19,292 nucleotides of DNA from LMUY01 sp964246185 (GTDB lineage Bacteria > Pseudomonadota > Alphaproteobacteria > Acetobacterales > Acetobacteraceae), in assembly GCA_964246185.1 (NCBI GenBank), contig CAXTPP010000065.1:1-19292 (forward strand), given 5' to 3'. Positions 1-7,713 of this stretch are shown piece after piece (position 1 is the first letter of the stretch; every line of letters begins with the position of its first letter). A program made the translations under genes and the position numbers. The notes under the pieces were generated by a model. That model did not search any database and was not told the origin of the DNA. It worked only from the letters and a program-made list of their open reading frames with translations.

Positions 1-92
1 GGCGGGGGTAGCCGCCGGGATGCGCCGGGTCAACGGGTGGCCGGCGGCTGCCATCCTGCTGTAACGTCGTTCCGTAACTCCCGGAGCGCCGA
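1..92. other. Upstream region; possible 3' end of a gene cut by the window edge
   Basis: One + frame is open from base 2 to a TAA at 62-64 and ends in GWPAAAILL; it is too short to identify. The rest is leader for the M20 gene with its ribosome-binding site at 83-86. No promoter is convincing. Confidence 0.2.
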
Positions 93-1265
93 ATGTCCGC
101 CATCGACCACATCCGCCGCTACCAGGGCGAGCTGGCCAGCTTCCGCCAGGACCTGCACGCCCATCCGGAGCTGGGGCTGGCGGAGCACCGCACGGCGGAG
201 CGCGTGGCGGCGGCGCTCGAGTCGCTGGGGATCGAGGTGCACCGCGGGGTCGGCGGCACCGGCGTGGTGGGCGTGCTGCGCGCCGGCGGCGGCCGTGGCA
301 GCGGGCGTCGCATCGGGCTGCGCGCGGACATGGACGCGCTGCCGATCCTGGAGGCGAACGACCTGCCCTACCGCAGCGCCACCCCCGGCGTGATGCACGC
401 CTGCGGCCATGACGGCCACACCACCATGCTGCTGGGCGCGGCGCGCTACCTGGCCGAGACCCGCGCCTTCGACGGCGTCGTCCACTTCATCTTCCAGCCC
501 GGCGAGGAAGGCCTCGGCGGCGCGCTGGCCATGCTGGGGGACGGCCTGTTCGAGCGCTTCCCGTGCGACGCCGTGTTCGGCATGCACAACCGGCCCGGCA
601 TGGCGGTCGGCCGGTATGCCATCTGCCCCGGCCTCGCCATGGCCGGCGGCGCGTTCTTCGACATCCGCGTCGAGGGCCGCGGCTCCCACGCCGCCCACCC
701 GGAAAGCAGCATCGACCCGGTGCTGGCCGCCTGCCATATCGGCGCGGCGCTGCAATCGGTGGTGTCCCGCAACATCGCCCCCACCGAGACGGCCGTGCTG
801 AGCGTCACCAGGATCGCGGCCGGGGACGCCTACAACGTGGTGCCGCAGTCGGCGGCGATGTCGGGCACCGCGCGGGCGTTCGACGATGCCGTGATGGACC
901 GCATCGAGGAGCGGCTGCGGCGGGTGGCGGAGGGCGTGGCCGCCGGGTTCGGCGCAGTGGCGACGGTGGATTTCCGCCGTATCTTCGCCCCGCTCGACAA
1001 CCATCCCGTCCATGCCGCCGAATACGCCGACGCGGCGGTGGACCTGGTGGGCGAGGCGGCGGTGAACCGACGCAAGGGGCCGACCATGGGCTCGGAGGAT
1101 TTCGCCTACATGATGCAGCGGGTGCCCGGCGCGTACATCCTGGTCGGCAACGGCGAGGGCGCAGCGCCGCACCACCCGCGCTACGACTTCAACGACGCGG
1201 CGATCCCGTTCGGCGCCGGGCTGTACGCCCGCATCGTGGAGCAGCGCCTGCCGCAAGCCGGCTAG
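93..1265 (+). CDS. M20D-family metal-dependent amidohydrolase (hippurate/N-acyl amino acid hydrolase type)
   Basis: A 390-residue cytoplasmic M20 peptidase-family amidohydrolase, predicted to hydrolyse the amide bond of N-acyl amino acids or similar small amides with two metal ions. The metal-site signature HACGHDGH lies at residues 102-109 and FQPGEE at about 134-139 supplies the catalytic acidic pair. A GRGSHAAHP segment belongs to the lid/dimerisation domain, SEDF lies at 334-337, and the family's C-terminal HHPRYDFND motif is present. Length is normal for the family. The ATG at 93 has GGAG at 83-86, six bases upstream. It converges with the next gene and the two stop codons share CTAG. 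Substrate cannot be read from sequence; hippurate hydrolase, indole-3-acetyl-amino acid hydrolase and N-acetyl-diaminopimelate deacetylase homologues look alike. Confidence 0.93.
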   Translation: MSAIDHIRRYQGELASFRQDLHAHPELGLAEHRTAERVAAALESLGIEVHRGVGGTGVVGVLRAGGGRGSGRRIGLRADMDALPILEANDLPYRSATPGVMHACGHDGHTTMLLGAARYLAETRAFDGVVHFIFQPGEEGLGGALAMLGDGLFERFPCDAVFGMHNRPGMAVGRYAICPGLAMAGGAFFDIRVEGRGSHAAHPESSIDPVLAACHIGAALQSVVSRNIAPTETAVLSVTRIAAGDAYNVVPQSAAMSGTARAFDDAVMDRIEERLRRVAEGVAAGFGAVATVDFRRIFAPLDNHPVHAAEYADAAVDLVGEAAVNRRKGPTMGSEDFAYMMQRVPGAYILVGNGEGAAPHHPRYDFNDAAIPFGAGLYARIVEQRLPQAG

Positions 1266-2086
1266 CCGTGCCTGGCCCGGATTTCCAGCCGCATGGCGGT
1301 CAGCGGCATCCGGTCCGCCGCGCAATCCTCGCCGCCGCCGACCGGGCCGACGATGCCCGGGCCGACGATGCCCAGCCCGGCGAAGTGGCCGGACGCCTGG
1401 CACTCGAACGGCGCGGCGTCGGCCAGCCGCAGCTGGAACCCGAGCAGCGGCAGCCGCAGCCCACGGCTGCCGCAGAACGTGCCGGCGGGAAACCATGGCG
1501 TGCGCCAGTCAGCGCCCATGATGCCCTGGTACTCGAGCCCAGCCGCCGCCATCCCCGGCGGCAGCGTGACGCAGAAGCCCTCAATGCAGGACTGGCCGCC
1601 CAGGTCGCCGAGCCATTCGCCGGCGGCACCCGTTCGGTCGCCCTGGCCCTCCAGGTGGATCAGCAGGGTCGCCCCGGCGGCCGGCGGCGCAGGGCCAGGG
1701 CCGGAGCCAGGGCCGGGCAGGGCGCGGAACTGTACTTCCGGCATGGCCTCGGCAGTGCCGGCGCGATACAGGGTCAGCACCGCGCCGGCCTGGCCCTCCA
1801 CGACCAGCACGTGGGCGGCGGCGGTGTGCCGGGACAGCCAGCCGCCTTCCGGCACCGTGGACACGAAGGCGCGGCCCGGGCTGCCGGGCGTCGCCACCGG
1901 CTCCAGCCGGGCGCAGGGCAGCGGCGGCCCGGCGTCATCCGCCGCATCGCCCGCGCCGCGGAACCCGATCGCGTACAGCCCCGGCTTGAAGATCAGCAAG
2001 GTCGCGCTGGCGACGATGCCCCGCTGGTCCTGCATCTGGTCCTGCGGTTGGGGCGGAGCGGCGGGCTTGGGCGGTTCGTCGTTCAT
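1262..2086 (-). CDS. Hypothetical protein with two related C-terminal W/G-rich units
   Basis: A 274-residue protein I do not recognise as a named family. The N-terminus is Pro/Gln-rich and probably disordered. A middle beta-rich part follows, then a Gly-Pro linker (PGPGSGPGPAPP), then a part with LLIHLEGQGDR and GEWLGDLG. The C-terminal part looks like two related units: one with GADWRTPWFPAGTFCGSRG followed by LPLLGFQLRL, and a second ending GGEDCAADRMPLTAMRLEI. This pattern recalls the hydrophobic-W (ChW-like) repeat, but that is inference. No signal peptide is visible. The start at 2086 (MNDEPPK) is chosen because upstream in-frame residues look non-coding; an ATG at 2107 and the far ATG at 2122 are alternatives. 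A 15-bp tandem duplication at 1342-1371 creates a repeated GIVGP near the C-terminus. Codon use matches the neighbours, so it is probably a real gene. Confidence 0.7.
   Translation of the reverse strand: MNDEPPKPAAPPQPQDQMQDQRGIVASATLLIFKPGLYAIGFRGAGDAADDAGPPLPCARLEPVATPGSPGRAFVSTVPEGGWLSRHTAAAHVLVVEGQAGAVLTLYRAGTAEAMPEVQFRALPGPGSGPGPAPPAAGATLLIHLEGQGDRTGAAGEWLGDLGGQSCIEGFCVTLPPGMAAAGLEYQGIMGADWRTPWFPAGTFCGSRGLRLPLLGFQLRLADAAPFECQASGHFAGLGIVGPGIVGPVGGGEDCAADRMPLTAMRLEIRARHG
1342..1371. repeat. 15-bp perfect tandem duplication in coding sequence
   Basis: CCGGGCCGACGATGC occurs twice in a row. It sits inside the minus-strand hypothetical gene, where it encodes a repeated GIVGP. Being a multiple of three it keeps the frame. 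Confidence 0.85.
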
Positions 2087-2137
2087 CGGCCAGGCGTCCC
2101 GGTCCATGGTGCGGCACAACATGCGGCCGGCAGGCTG

Positions 2138-2446
2138 CTAGGCGTCCGACAGCACATGGACGGCGCGGCTGGCGATCATGTCCTTCACCTTGCCGGCGTA
2201 CTCCGCCATGTGCGGCGACCTGGCGTGGGCCTTGAGCGCGTCCATGGTCTGCCATTTCTCGATGACGGCGAAGGTCTCGTCGCCCAGCTTGGCCTGCATC
2301 CCGCCCGCGCCTTCCGCGTCGATCACAGGGCCATACTCAATGCAGCCTGGCTCGGCGCGGACCGCCGGCACGTTGGCGTGGAACGCGTCCAGGATGGCGG
2401 CGCGCTGGCCGGGCTTGGCGGTGATGAGGGCGACGACGTGGATCAT
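2138..2446 (-). CDS. Antibiotic biosynthesis monooxygenase (ABM/YgiN-like quinol monooxygenase) family protein
   Basis: A 102-residue dimeric alpha-beta barrel protein of the ABM superfamily. It opens with the strand MIHVVALITAKPGQR, has the conserved REPGC-like turn (here RAEPGCIEYG at about 31-40), then FAVIEKWQTMDALKAHARSPHM, the usual [F/V]...E.W.....L..H..S.H pattern. Length is typical for YgiN-like quinol monooxygenases. Such proteins oxidise quinols or polyketide phenols without cofactor, but many members have no proven activity. The start has GGAG eight bases upstream. It lies downstream of a possible 49-residue gene on the same strand; an inverted repeat at 2477-2517 separates them. 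Confidence 0.88.
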   Translation of the reverse strand: MIHVVALITAKPGQRAAILDAFHANVPAVRAEPGCIEYGPVIDAEGAGGMQAKLGDETFAVIEKWQTMDALKAHARSPHMAEYAGKVKDMIASRAVHVLSDA

Positions 2447-2476
2447 GGCGGACGCTCCGGTTGCTTGGCCCGGAGC

Positions 2477-2517
2477 CTAGCCGCCCCGGCGCGGAGCCGC
2501 CAGTTCGCCGCGGCTAG
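2477..2517. repeat. Inverted repeat CTAGCCGC / GCGGCTAG
   Basis: CTAGCCGC at 2477-2484 is matched perfectly by GCGGCTAG at 2510-2517, with a 25-base interval. The right arm contains the stop codon of the putative 49-residue minus-strand gene, and the whole element lies just upstream of the ABM-family gene. It could be a weak transcript hairpin or an operator. No T-run follows. Confidence 0.4.
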
Positions 2518-2663
2518 CCCGGCGCGTGCAGGGCGTGGGCCAGGCCGTGGTCGCCCGCCGAATAGGCATCGCAGGCCTGGCTCAGCAGATCGGCCGCCAC
2601 ATCCATCTGCGGGATGGGCGCGCTCAGGCAGCGCCGTGCTTCCCGGAATTCGATGCTGTCCAA
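2514..2663 (-). CDS. Putative small protein (49 aa), TTG start
   Basis: A short minus-strand reading frame with a TTG at 2663, preceded on the minus strand by AGGAG six bases upstream, which is good ribosome-binding spacing. The product begins MDSIEFREARRCL and ends GLAHALHAPG. It has an amphipathic middle (MDVAADLLSQACDAYSAGD) that reads like a folded helical segment. The frame is open upstream to a TAA near 2718, but no ATG or GTG occurs there. I recognise no family. The codon pattern and ribosome-binding site argue for a real gene; the short length argues for caution. It is the first gene of a minus-strand pair with the ABM protein and is divergent from the flavin monooxygenase. Confidence 0.45.
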   Translation of the reverse strand: MDSIEFREARRCLSAPIPQMDVAADLLSQACDAYSAGDHGLAHALHAPG

Positions 2664-2813
2664 ACGACGCTCCTGTTCCCAGTGCGGCGACGATGCGCTG
2701 GGCGGGTTAGCAGGAGATTAGGCGCTCAAGCTGAATTCGAGTCGCGCAACGCTCCGGTGACCCAGGTTGCCGGTCCGGCAGGGCGGGCCTAGATGAGGGC
2801 CAAGGGGAACAAC

Positions 2814-4316
2814 ATGGCGGTTGAGCATCTCGACGTCCTGATCATCGGCGCTGGCCTGTCCGGCATCGGCGCCGGCTGCCACCTGACCAGGAAGCTGCCC
2901 GGCAAGAGCTTCGCGCTGCTGGAAGCGCGCGACACCATCGGCGGCACATGGGACCTGTTCCGCTATCCCGGCATCCGCTCCGATTCGGACATGCACACGC
3001 TCGGCTACTCGTTCCGGCCCTGGGACGCGGACAAGGCGATCGCGGACGGCCCCGCCATCCTGAACTACGTCCGCGACACCGCGGCGGCCTACGGCATCGA
3101 CCGCAAGATACGCTTCGGCCACCGGGTCAAGAGCGTGTCCTGGTCCACGCCGGACGCGGCCTGGACCGTCGAGGCCGAGCATGGCCCGCAGAGCGAGCCC
3201 GTCCGGTTCACCTGCAGCTTCCTGTTCGCCTGCGCCGGGTACTACGACTACGCCGGCGGCCACGCGCCGGAGTTCGCCGGCTCGGCGGACTTCAGGGGCA
3301 GCATCGTCCACCCGCAGTTCTGGCCGGACGACCTGGACTACGCCGGCAAGCGCGTCGTGGTGATCGGCAGCGGTGCCACCGCCGTCACCCTGGTTCCGAA
3401 GCTGGCCGAGACCGCCGCGCATGTCACCATGCTGCAGCGCTCGCCCAGCTACATCGCCTCCCGCCCGAGCGAGGACGCGCTGGCCAACAGGCTGCGCCGC
3501 TATCTGCCGGCCAAGCTGGCCTACCGGCTGACCCGGTGGCGCAACGTGGCGATGAGCCTGTTCTTCGTCCGCCTGGCGCGCCGCAAGCCGGCCAAGTTCA
3601 AGGGGATGCTGATCGGCGGCGTGAGCAGCCTGCTCGGCAAGGACTACGACGTGGCGACGCACTTCACGCCGAGCTACGACCCTTGGACGCAGCGCCTGTG
3701 CCTCGCGCCGGACGCCGATTTCTTTCACGCGATCAAGGACGGCAAGGCGGAGATCGTCACCGATCAGGTCGACGCGTTCACCGCCGACGGCCTGCGGCTG
3801 CGCTCCGGGGTGGAGCTGCCGGCCGAGGTGGTGGTGACCGCGACGGGGCTGAAGATGGTGTTGCTGGGCAACATCAAGGTCACGGTGGACGGCGTGGCGG
3901 CGGACCTGGCCAAGGCGATGAGCTACAAGGGCTGCATGTTCAGCGGGGTGCCCAACCTCGCCGCCGTGTTCGGCTACACCAACGCGTCCTGGACGCTCAA
4001 GGCGGACCTCACCTGCGAGTACGTGTGTCGGGTGCTGAAGCACATGGACCGGCACGGCTATGCCCAAGGCCTGCCCACCAAGGACGGGGCGGTCGCGGAG
4101 CTGCCGTTCCTGAACCTGACCTCGGGCTACGTGCAGCGCGCCGCCGACCTGCTGCCGCGGCAGGGAGCGACCGGCCCGTGGCGGACGCCGCAGCACTACC
4201 CGACGGACGTGCTGGCGTTGCGGCTCGGCAAGGTGGACGACGGGACGTTGAAGTTCACCCGGCGGACGCCGTCGGCAGCGGCCGCGATGGCGGACAGGGT
4301 CGCGGAGCGGGTTTAG
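2814..4316 (+). CDS. EthA-like Baeyer-Villiger/flavin-containing monooxygenase
   Basis: A 500-residue FAD- and NADPH-dependent class B monooxygenase. It has the FAD Rossmann motif GAGLSG at residues 12-17 and the family segment FRYPGIRSDSDMHTLGYSF. The Baeyer-Villiger fingerprint F-x-G-x3-H-x3-W-P matches exactly (FRGSIVHPQFWP at about 160-171), followed by a second, NADP-binding Rossmann motif GSGATA at about 185-190. Segments such as DPWTQRLCLAPDADFF, TATGLK and GYTNASWTLKADL resemble mycobacterial EthA over most of its length, as I remember that protein. The reaction is expected to be oxygen insertion next to a ketone, or S-oxidation; the natural substrate is unknown. The ATG at 2814 has AAGGGGA at 2802-2808; the upstream in-frame ATG at 2793 lacks such a site. 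No TetR (EthR-like) gene is adjacent. The helicase gene starts 28 bases after the stop. Confidence 0.93.
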   Translation: MAVEHLDVLIIGAGLSGIGAGCHLTRKLPGKSFALLEARDTIGGTWDLFRYPGIRSDSDMHTLGYSFRPWDADKAIADGPAILNYVRDTAAAYGIDRKIRFGHRVKSVSWSTPDAAWTVEAEHGPQSEPVRFTCSFLFACAGYYDYAGGHAPEFAGSADFRGSIVHPQFWPDDLDYAGKRVVVIGSGATAVTLVPKLAETAAHVTMLQRSPSYIASRPSEDALANRLRRYLPAKLAYRLTRWRNVAMSLFFVRLARRKPAKFKGMLIGGVSSLLGKDYDVATHFTPSYDPWTQRLCLAPDADFFHAIKDGKAEIVTDQVDAFTADGLRLRSGVELPAEVVVTATGLKMVLLGNIKVTVDGVAADLAKAMSYKGCMFSGVPNLAAVFGYTNASWTLKADLTCEYVCRVLKHMDRHGYAQGLPTKDGAVAELPFLNLTSGYVQRAADLLPRQGATGPWRTPQHYPTDVLALRLGKVDDGTLKFTRRTPSAAAAMADRVAERV

Positions 4317-4343
4317 CCCCAGCATCAAGCCTCACCGTTCAGG

Positions 4344-6986
4344 GTGACAGCCGCACTCCCGAGGCAGTTCGCCGACTGGTTCGCCGGACGGGGCTGGCAA
4401 CCCCGTGCCCACCAGCTTGGCATGCTGGCCGCCGCCGAAGCGGGCGACACCGCCCTGCTGATCGCGCCGACCGGCGGCGGCAAGACGCTGGCCGGCTTCC
4501 TGCCCTCGCTCGTGGAACTGGCGGCCGATCCGCGCCCGGGCATCCATACCCTGTATGTCTCGCCGCTCAAGGCGCTCGGCACCGACGTGGCCCGCAACCT
4601 GACCGCGCCGGTGGCGGAAATGGGTTTGCCGGTCACGGTCGAGACCCGCTCCGGCGACACGCCGCAGTCCCGCCGCGCCCGGCAGAAAGAGCACCCGCCC
4701 AACATCCTGCTCACCACGCCGGAGAGCCTGGCGCTGCTGATCAGCCAGACCACCGCACCGGAGATGTTCGGCAGGCTGCGCTGCGTGGTGGTCGACGAGG
4801 TGCACGCGCTGGCCGGCACCAAGCGGGGCGACCAGCTGGCGTTGTGCCTGGCGCGGCTGGCGCGGCTGGCGCCGGGGGCGCGCCGGGTCGGGCTGTCGGC
4901 CACCGTGGCGTATCCGGACGCCATCGCCGCCTATGTCGGCTGCGGGGCGCCGGTGCGGCTGGTGGAGGTGGCGGAGGGTGCGCCGCCCGCGCTGGAGATC
5001 CGGCTGGGCGAGGCGCGGGTGCCGTGGTCCGGCCGCATGGGGCTGGCCTCCGCCGCAGTGATCCTGGAGCGCATCCAGGCGGCGGGCATGAGCATCGTGT
5101 TCGTCAACACCCGGGCGCAGGGCGAGCTGCTGTTCCAGGCGCTGTGGCGGCTGAACGAGGCGACGCTGCCGATCGCGCTGCACCACGGCAGCCTGGACAT
5201 CAACCAGCGCCGCCGGGTCGAGGCGGCGATGGCGCGCGGCGAGCTGCGCGCGGTGGTGGCCACGTCCTCGCTGGATTTGGGCATCGACTGGGGCGGGGTG
5301 GACCAGGTGATCCAGGTGGGCGCGCCGAAGGGGGTTTCGCGGCTGCTGCAACGGGTCGGGCGGTCCAACCACCGCATGGACGAGGCGAGCCGCGCCATCC
5401 TGGTGCCGGCCAACCGGTTCGAGGTGCTGGAGTGCGAGGCGGCGGTGCAGGGCGTGGCGGCGCGCGAGCTGGACGGCGAGCCGCCGCGGCCGGGCGGGCT
5501 GGACGTGCTGGCGCAGCATGTCCTGCTCATGGCCTGCGCCGCGCCGTTCCTGCCGGACGAGCTGTTCGCCGAGGTCACCGCCGCCGCGCCATACGCCGAC
5601 CTTAGCCGCGGCACGTTCGAGGACGTGCTGCGCTTCGTGGAGGATGGCGGCTACGCGCTGTCCGCCTACGAGCGCTACCGCAAGCTGTTCCGCGACGCGG
5701 ACGGCCGGGTGGAGGTGCGCTCGGCCCGCATCGCCCGCATCGCGCGCATGAACATCGGCACCATCGTCGAGATGCCGCTGCTGAAGGTGCGGTTGGCCGG
5801 GCAGCGCGGCGGCGCTTTGGGCGAGATCGAGGAGAGCTTCGTCAACATGATGGTGCCGGGCGACACCTTCGTGTTCGCCGGCCGGCTGCTGCGCTACCTG
5901 CGCATCCGCGAGACCACGGTGGAGTGCGCCGAGGGCGGGCGCGGCGACCCGATGGTGCCCGCCTACGCCGGCGGCAAGTACCCGCTCACCTCCAACCTGG
6001 CCGCCCGGGTGCGCGCCATGCTGCACGACCCGTCCAGCTGGGCCGCCTTCCCGGAGGCGGTGCGGGACTGGCTAGCGCTGCAGCAGGCGCGATCGAGCCT
6101 GCCGGGGGCGGACGACCTGCTGGTGGAGGTGTTTCCGCGCAACGGCCGCTGGTACACCGTCGCCTACTGCTTCGAGGGTCGCAACGCGCACCAGACGCTG
6201 GGCATGTTGCTGACCCGGCGTATGGAGCGGGCCGGCGCGGCGCCACTCGGCTTCGTCGCCACCGACTACGTGATCTCGGTGTGGTCCGCCCACGAGCCCG
6301 GCGACATGGCCGAGCTGTTCCAGCAGGACATGCTGGGCGACGACCTGGAAGCCTGGATGGCGGAAAGCTCGCTGCTGCGCCGCACCTTCCGCAACGTGGC
6401 GGTGATCGCCGGCCTGGTGGATCGGGCGCAGCCGGGGGCGGACCGCACCCGGCGGCAGGTGACGGTCAACACGGACCTGATCTACGACGTGCTGCGCCGC
6501 CACCAGCCCGACCACATCCTGCTGCGCGCCACCCGCGCGGACGCGGCGCACGGGCTTACGGACGTGGGGCGCATCGCGGAGATGCTGGCGCGCGTCGAGG
6601 GCAAGGTGCGCACGGTGCGGCTGGACCGCGTCTCGCCCCTGGCGGTGCCGGTGCTGCTGGACATCGGCCGCGAGTTCGTCCGCACCTCGGACGACGAGGA
6701 CGCGCTGCTGGCGGAGACGGAAGCGCTGATCGCCGAGGCGACGGGGGAGGCTGCGACGTCTTCCGAGCCGATGCGGGTGCATCCGGTGCATCGCGCCAAT
6801 TTGACGAAGATGGTGCGGCGGGACAAGGCGCGCGGAGCACCGCAGGAAGACCTGTCATGGCCGGACCTGATCCGGCCATCCACGCCGTTGCAGCAAAACC
6901 GAATTCAAGCCGGCAAGCATCAGAATCGACCCCACCGCGTGGATACCCGGGTCAAGTCTGGGCATGACGGTGGAGGGATGCCATGA
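4344..6986 (+). CDS. Ligase-associated (Lhr-like) DEXH-box DNA helicase with repeat-derived C-terminal tail
   Basis: A superfamily 2 ATP-dependent DNA helicase of the Lhr/ligase-associated DEXH type. Walker A is APTGGGKT at residues 41-48, the Walker B box DEVH at 151-154, motif III GLSAT follows, then the motif V region TSSLDLGIDWGGVDQVIQ and motif VI QRVGRSNHR. After these come winged-helix and Lhr-core/DEAD-associated regions. The start is GTG at 4344, the only start codon between the upstream stop and the conserved N-terminal ARGW-type segment (FAGRGWQPRAHQ); no strong ribosome-binding site is visible. The product is 880 residues. The last roughly 43 residues, from base 6854, come from a palindromic repeat and are not family sequence. 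The stop overlaps the pdeM start as ATGA, as expected for a helicase-PdeM repair pair. The usual partners, an ATP-dependent ligase and a beta-CASP-type exonuclease, are not in the window. Confidence 0.93.
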   Translation: MTAALPRQFADWFAGRGWQPRAHQLGMLAAAEAGDTALLIAPTGGGKTLAGFLPSLVELAADPRPGIHTLYVSPLKALGTDVARNLTAPVAEMGLPVTVETRSGDTPQSRRARQKEHPPNILLTTPESLALLISQTTAPEMFGRLRCVVVDEVHALAGTKRGDQLALCLARLARLAPGARRVGLSATVAYPDAIAAYVGCGAPVRLVEVAEGAPPALEIRLGEARVPWSGRMGLASAAVILERIQAAGMSIVFVNTRAQGELLFQALWRLNEATLPIALHHGSLDINQRRRVEAAMARGELRAVVATSSLDLGIDWGGVDQVIQVGAPKGVSRLLQRVGRSNHRMDEASRAILVPANRFEVLECEAAVQGVAARELDGEPPRPGGLDVLAQHVLLMACAAPFLPDELFAEVTAAAPYADLSRGTFEDVLRFVEDGGYALSAYERYRKLFRDADGRVEVRSARIARIARMNIGTIVEMPLLKVRLAGQRGGALGEIEESFVNMMVPGDTFVFAGRLLRYLRIRETTVECAEGGRGDPMVPAYAGGKYPLTSNLAARVRAMLHDPSSWAAFPEAVRDWLALQQARSSLPGADDLLVEVFPRNGRWYTVAYCFEGRNAHQTLGMLLTRRMERAGAAPLGFVATDYVISVWSAHEPGDMAELFQQDMLGDDLEAWMAESSLLRRTFRNVAVIAGLVDRAQPGADRTRRQVTVNTDLIYDVLRRHQPDHILLRATRADAAHGLTDVGRIAEMLARVEGKVRTVRLDRVSPLAVPVLLDIGREFVRTSDDEDALLAETEALIAEATGEAATSSEPMRVHPVHRANLTKMVRRDKARGAPQEDLSWPDLIRPSTPLQQNRIQAGKHQNRPHRVDTRVKSGHDGGGMP
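6854..6968. repeat. REP-like palindromic element at the helicase-pdeM junction
   Basis: Two 32-base arms, 6854-6885 and 6937-6968, are inverted copies of each other matching at 26 of 32 positions; the ends are GTCATG...CACGC and GCGTGG...CATGAC. The interval is 51 bases. The arm sequence is of the GTCATGGCCGG / CCGGGCATGAC type widespread as intergenic palindromes in alphaproteobacteria; this is recalled, not searched. Here it lies inside the helicase reading frame and ends three bases before the pdeM ribosome-binding site. Confidence 0.88.
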
Positions 6987-7666
6987 CCACCGCCATCCAC
7001 CTCGCCGGGCATGGCCTGACGCTCGACCCGGCGGGCGCGCTGTGGTGGCCGGAGCGCCGGCTGCTCGCCGTGGCCGACCTGCACCTGGAGAAAGGCTCCG
7101 CCTGCGCCGCCCGCGGCCACCTGGTGCCGCCATGGGACACCGGGGCCACGTTGGACCGGCTGGCGGCGCTGCTGCGGCGGTACGCGCCGCGCACCGTGCT
7201 GGCGCTGGGCGACAGCTTCCACGACACGGCCGGGCCAGGCCGCATGATGCGGGCGGACGCGGCGCGGCTGCACGCGATGGCCTCCGCGCACGAATTCGTC
7301 TGGCTGCTCGGCAACCACGACCCAGCGCCGCCCGAGGGGATGCCCGGCGTCACGGCCGAGTGGTGGGAGGCGGACGGCATCGTGTTCCGGCATGAGGCCG
7401 GCGGGCTGGGTCCGGAGGTGTGTGGCCACCATCACCCCAAGGCCAGCATCGCCACCCGGGCGCAAACCATCACCCGGCCCTGCTTCGTGGCGTCGCCGCA
7501 GCGGCTGATGCTGCCGGCGTTCGGGGCGTTCACCGGGGGGCTTGACGTGCGGCATCCGGCGATCGCCCGGCTGTTCCCCGGCGGGGCGCGCGCGTTCCTG
7601 CTGGGGCGGGACCGGCTGTTCGCGTTCACGCTTGGCCAGGCGGCGGCGATACCGGCGGCCTGCTAG
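6983..7666 (+). CDS. pdeM: Ligase-associated DNA damage response endonuclease PdeM (calcineurin-like phosphoesterase)
   Basis: A 227-residue metallophosphoesterase. The metal-binding blocks appear in order: DLHLEKGS (D-x-H), LGDSFHD (G-D), LLGNHD (GNHD) and CGHHHPK (GHxH). The DLHLEKGS and CGHHHPK forms are characteristic of the ligase-associated phosphoesterase family, proposed to act as a DNA end-processing nuclease with the helicase, a ligase and an exonuclease. The ATG at 6983 has GGAGGG at 6972-6977, five bases upstream, and overlaps the helicase stop as ATGA, implying translational coupling. The length is normal. The photolyase gene starts 47 bases downstream on the same strand. Confidence 0.93.
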   Translation: MTTAIHLAGHGLTLDPAGALWWPERRLLAVADLHLEKGSACAARGHLVPPWDTGATLDRLAALLRRYAPRTVLALGDSFHDTAGPGRMMRADAARLHAMASAHEFVWLLGNHDPAPPEGMPGVTAEWWEADGIVFRHEAGGLGPEVCGHHHPKASIATRAQTITRPCFVASPQRLMLPAFGAFTGGLDVRHPAIARLFPGGARAFLLGRDRLFAFTLGQAAAIPAAC

Positions 7667-7713
7667 CGGCTGCAACATTGCCGCCGTCGCTCCGGCACCA
7701 CACATTGCCATGA

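Noticed and set aside
563..2710. Long + strand open frame of 715 residues across the M20 gene and beyond
   Set aside because: It is Arg/Gly/Pro/Ala-rich low-complexity sequence typical of a high-G+C shadow frame. It overlaps three genes with clear family motifs.
2790..2813. TTGCCG-N17-TAGATG promoter for the monooxygenase
   Set aside because: Matches are poor and the implied leader would be only about a dozen bases, leaving no room for the ribosome-binding site.
2718..4328. Minus-strand 536-residue frame opposite the monooxygenase
   Set aside because: It is antisense to a gene with a full BVMO fingerprint and its composition (His/Arg/Ala/Val-rich) is a shadow pattern.
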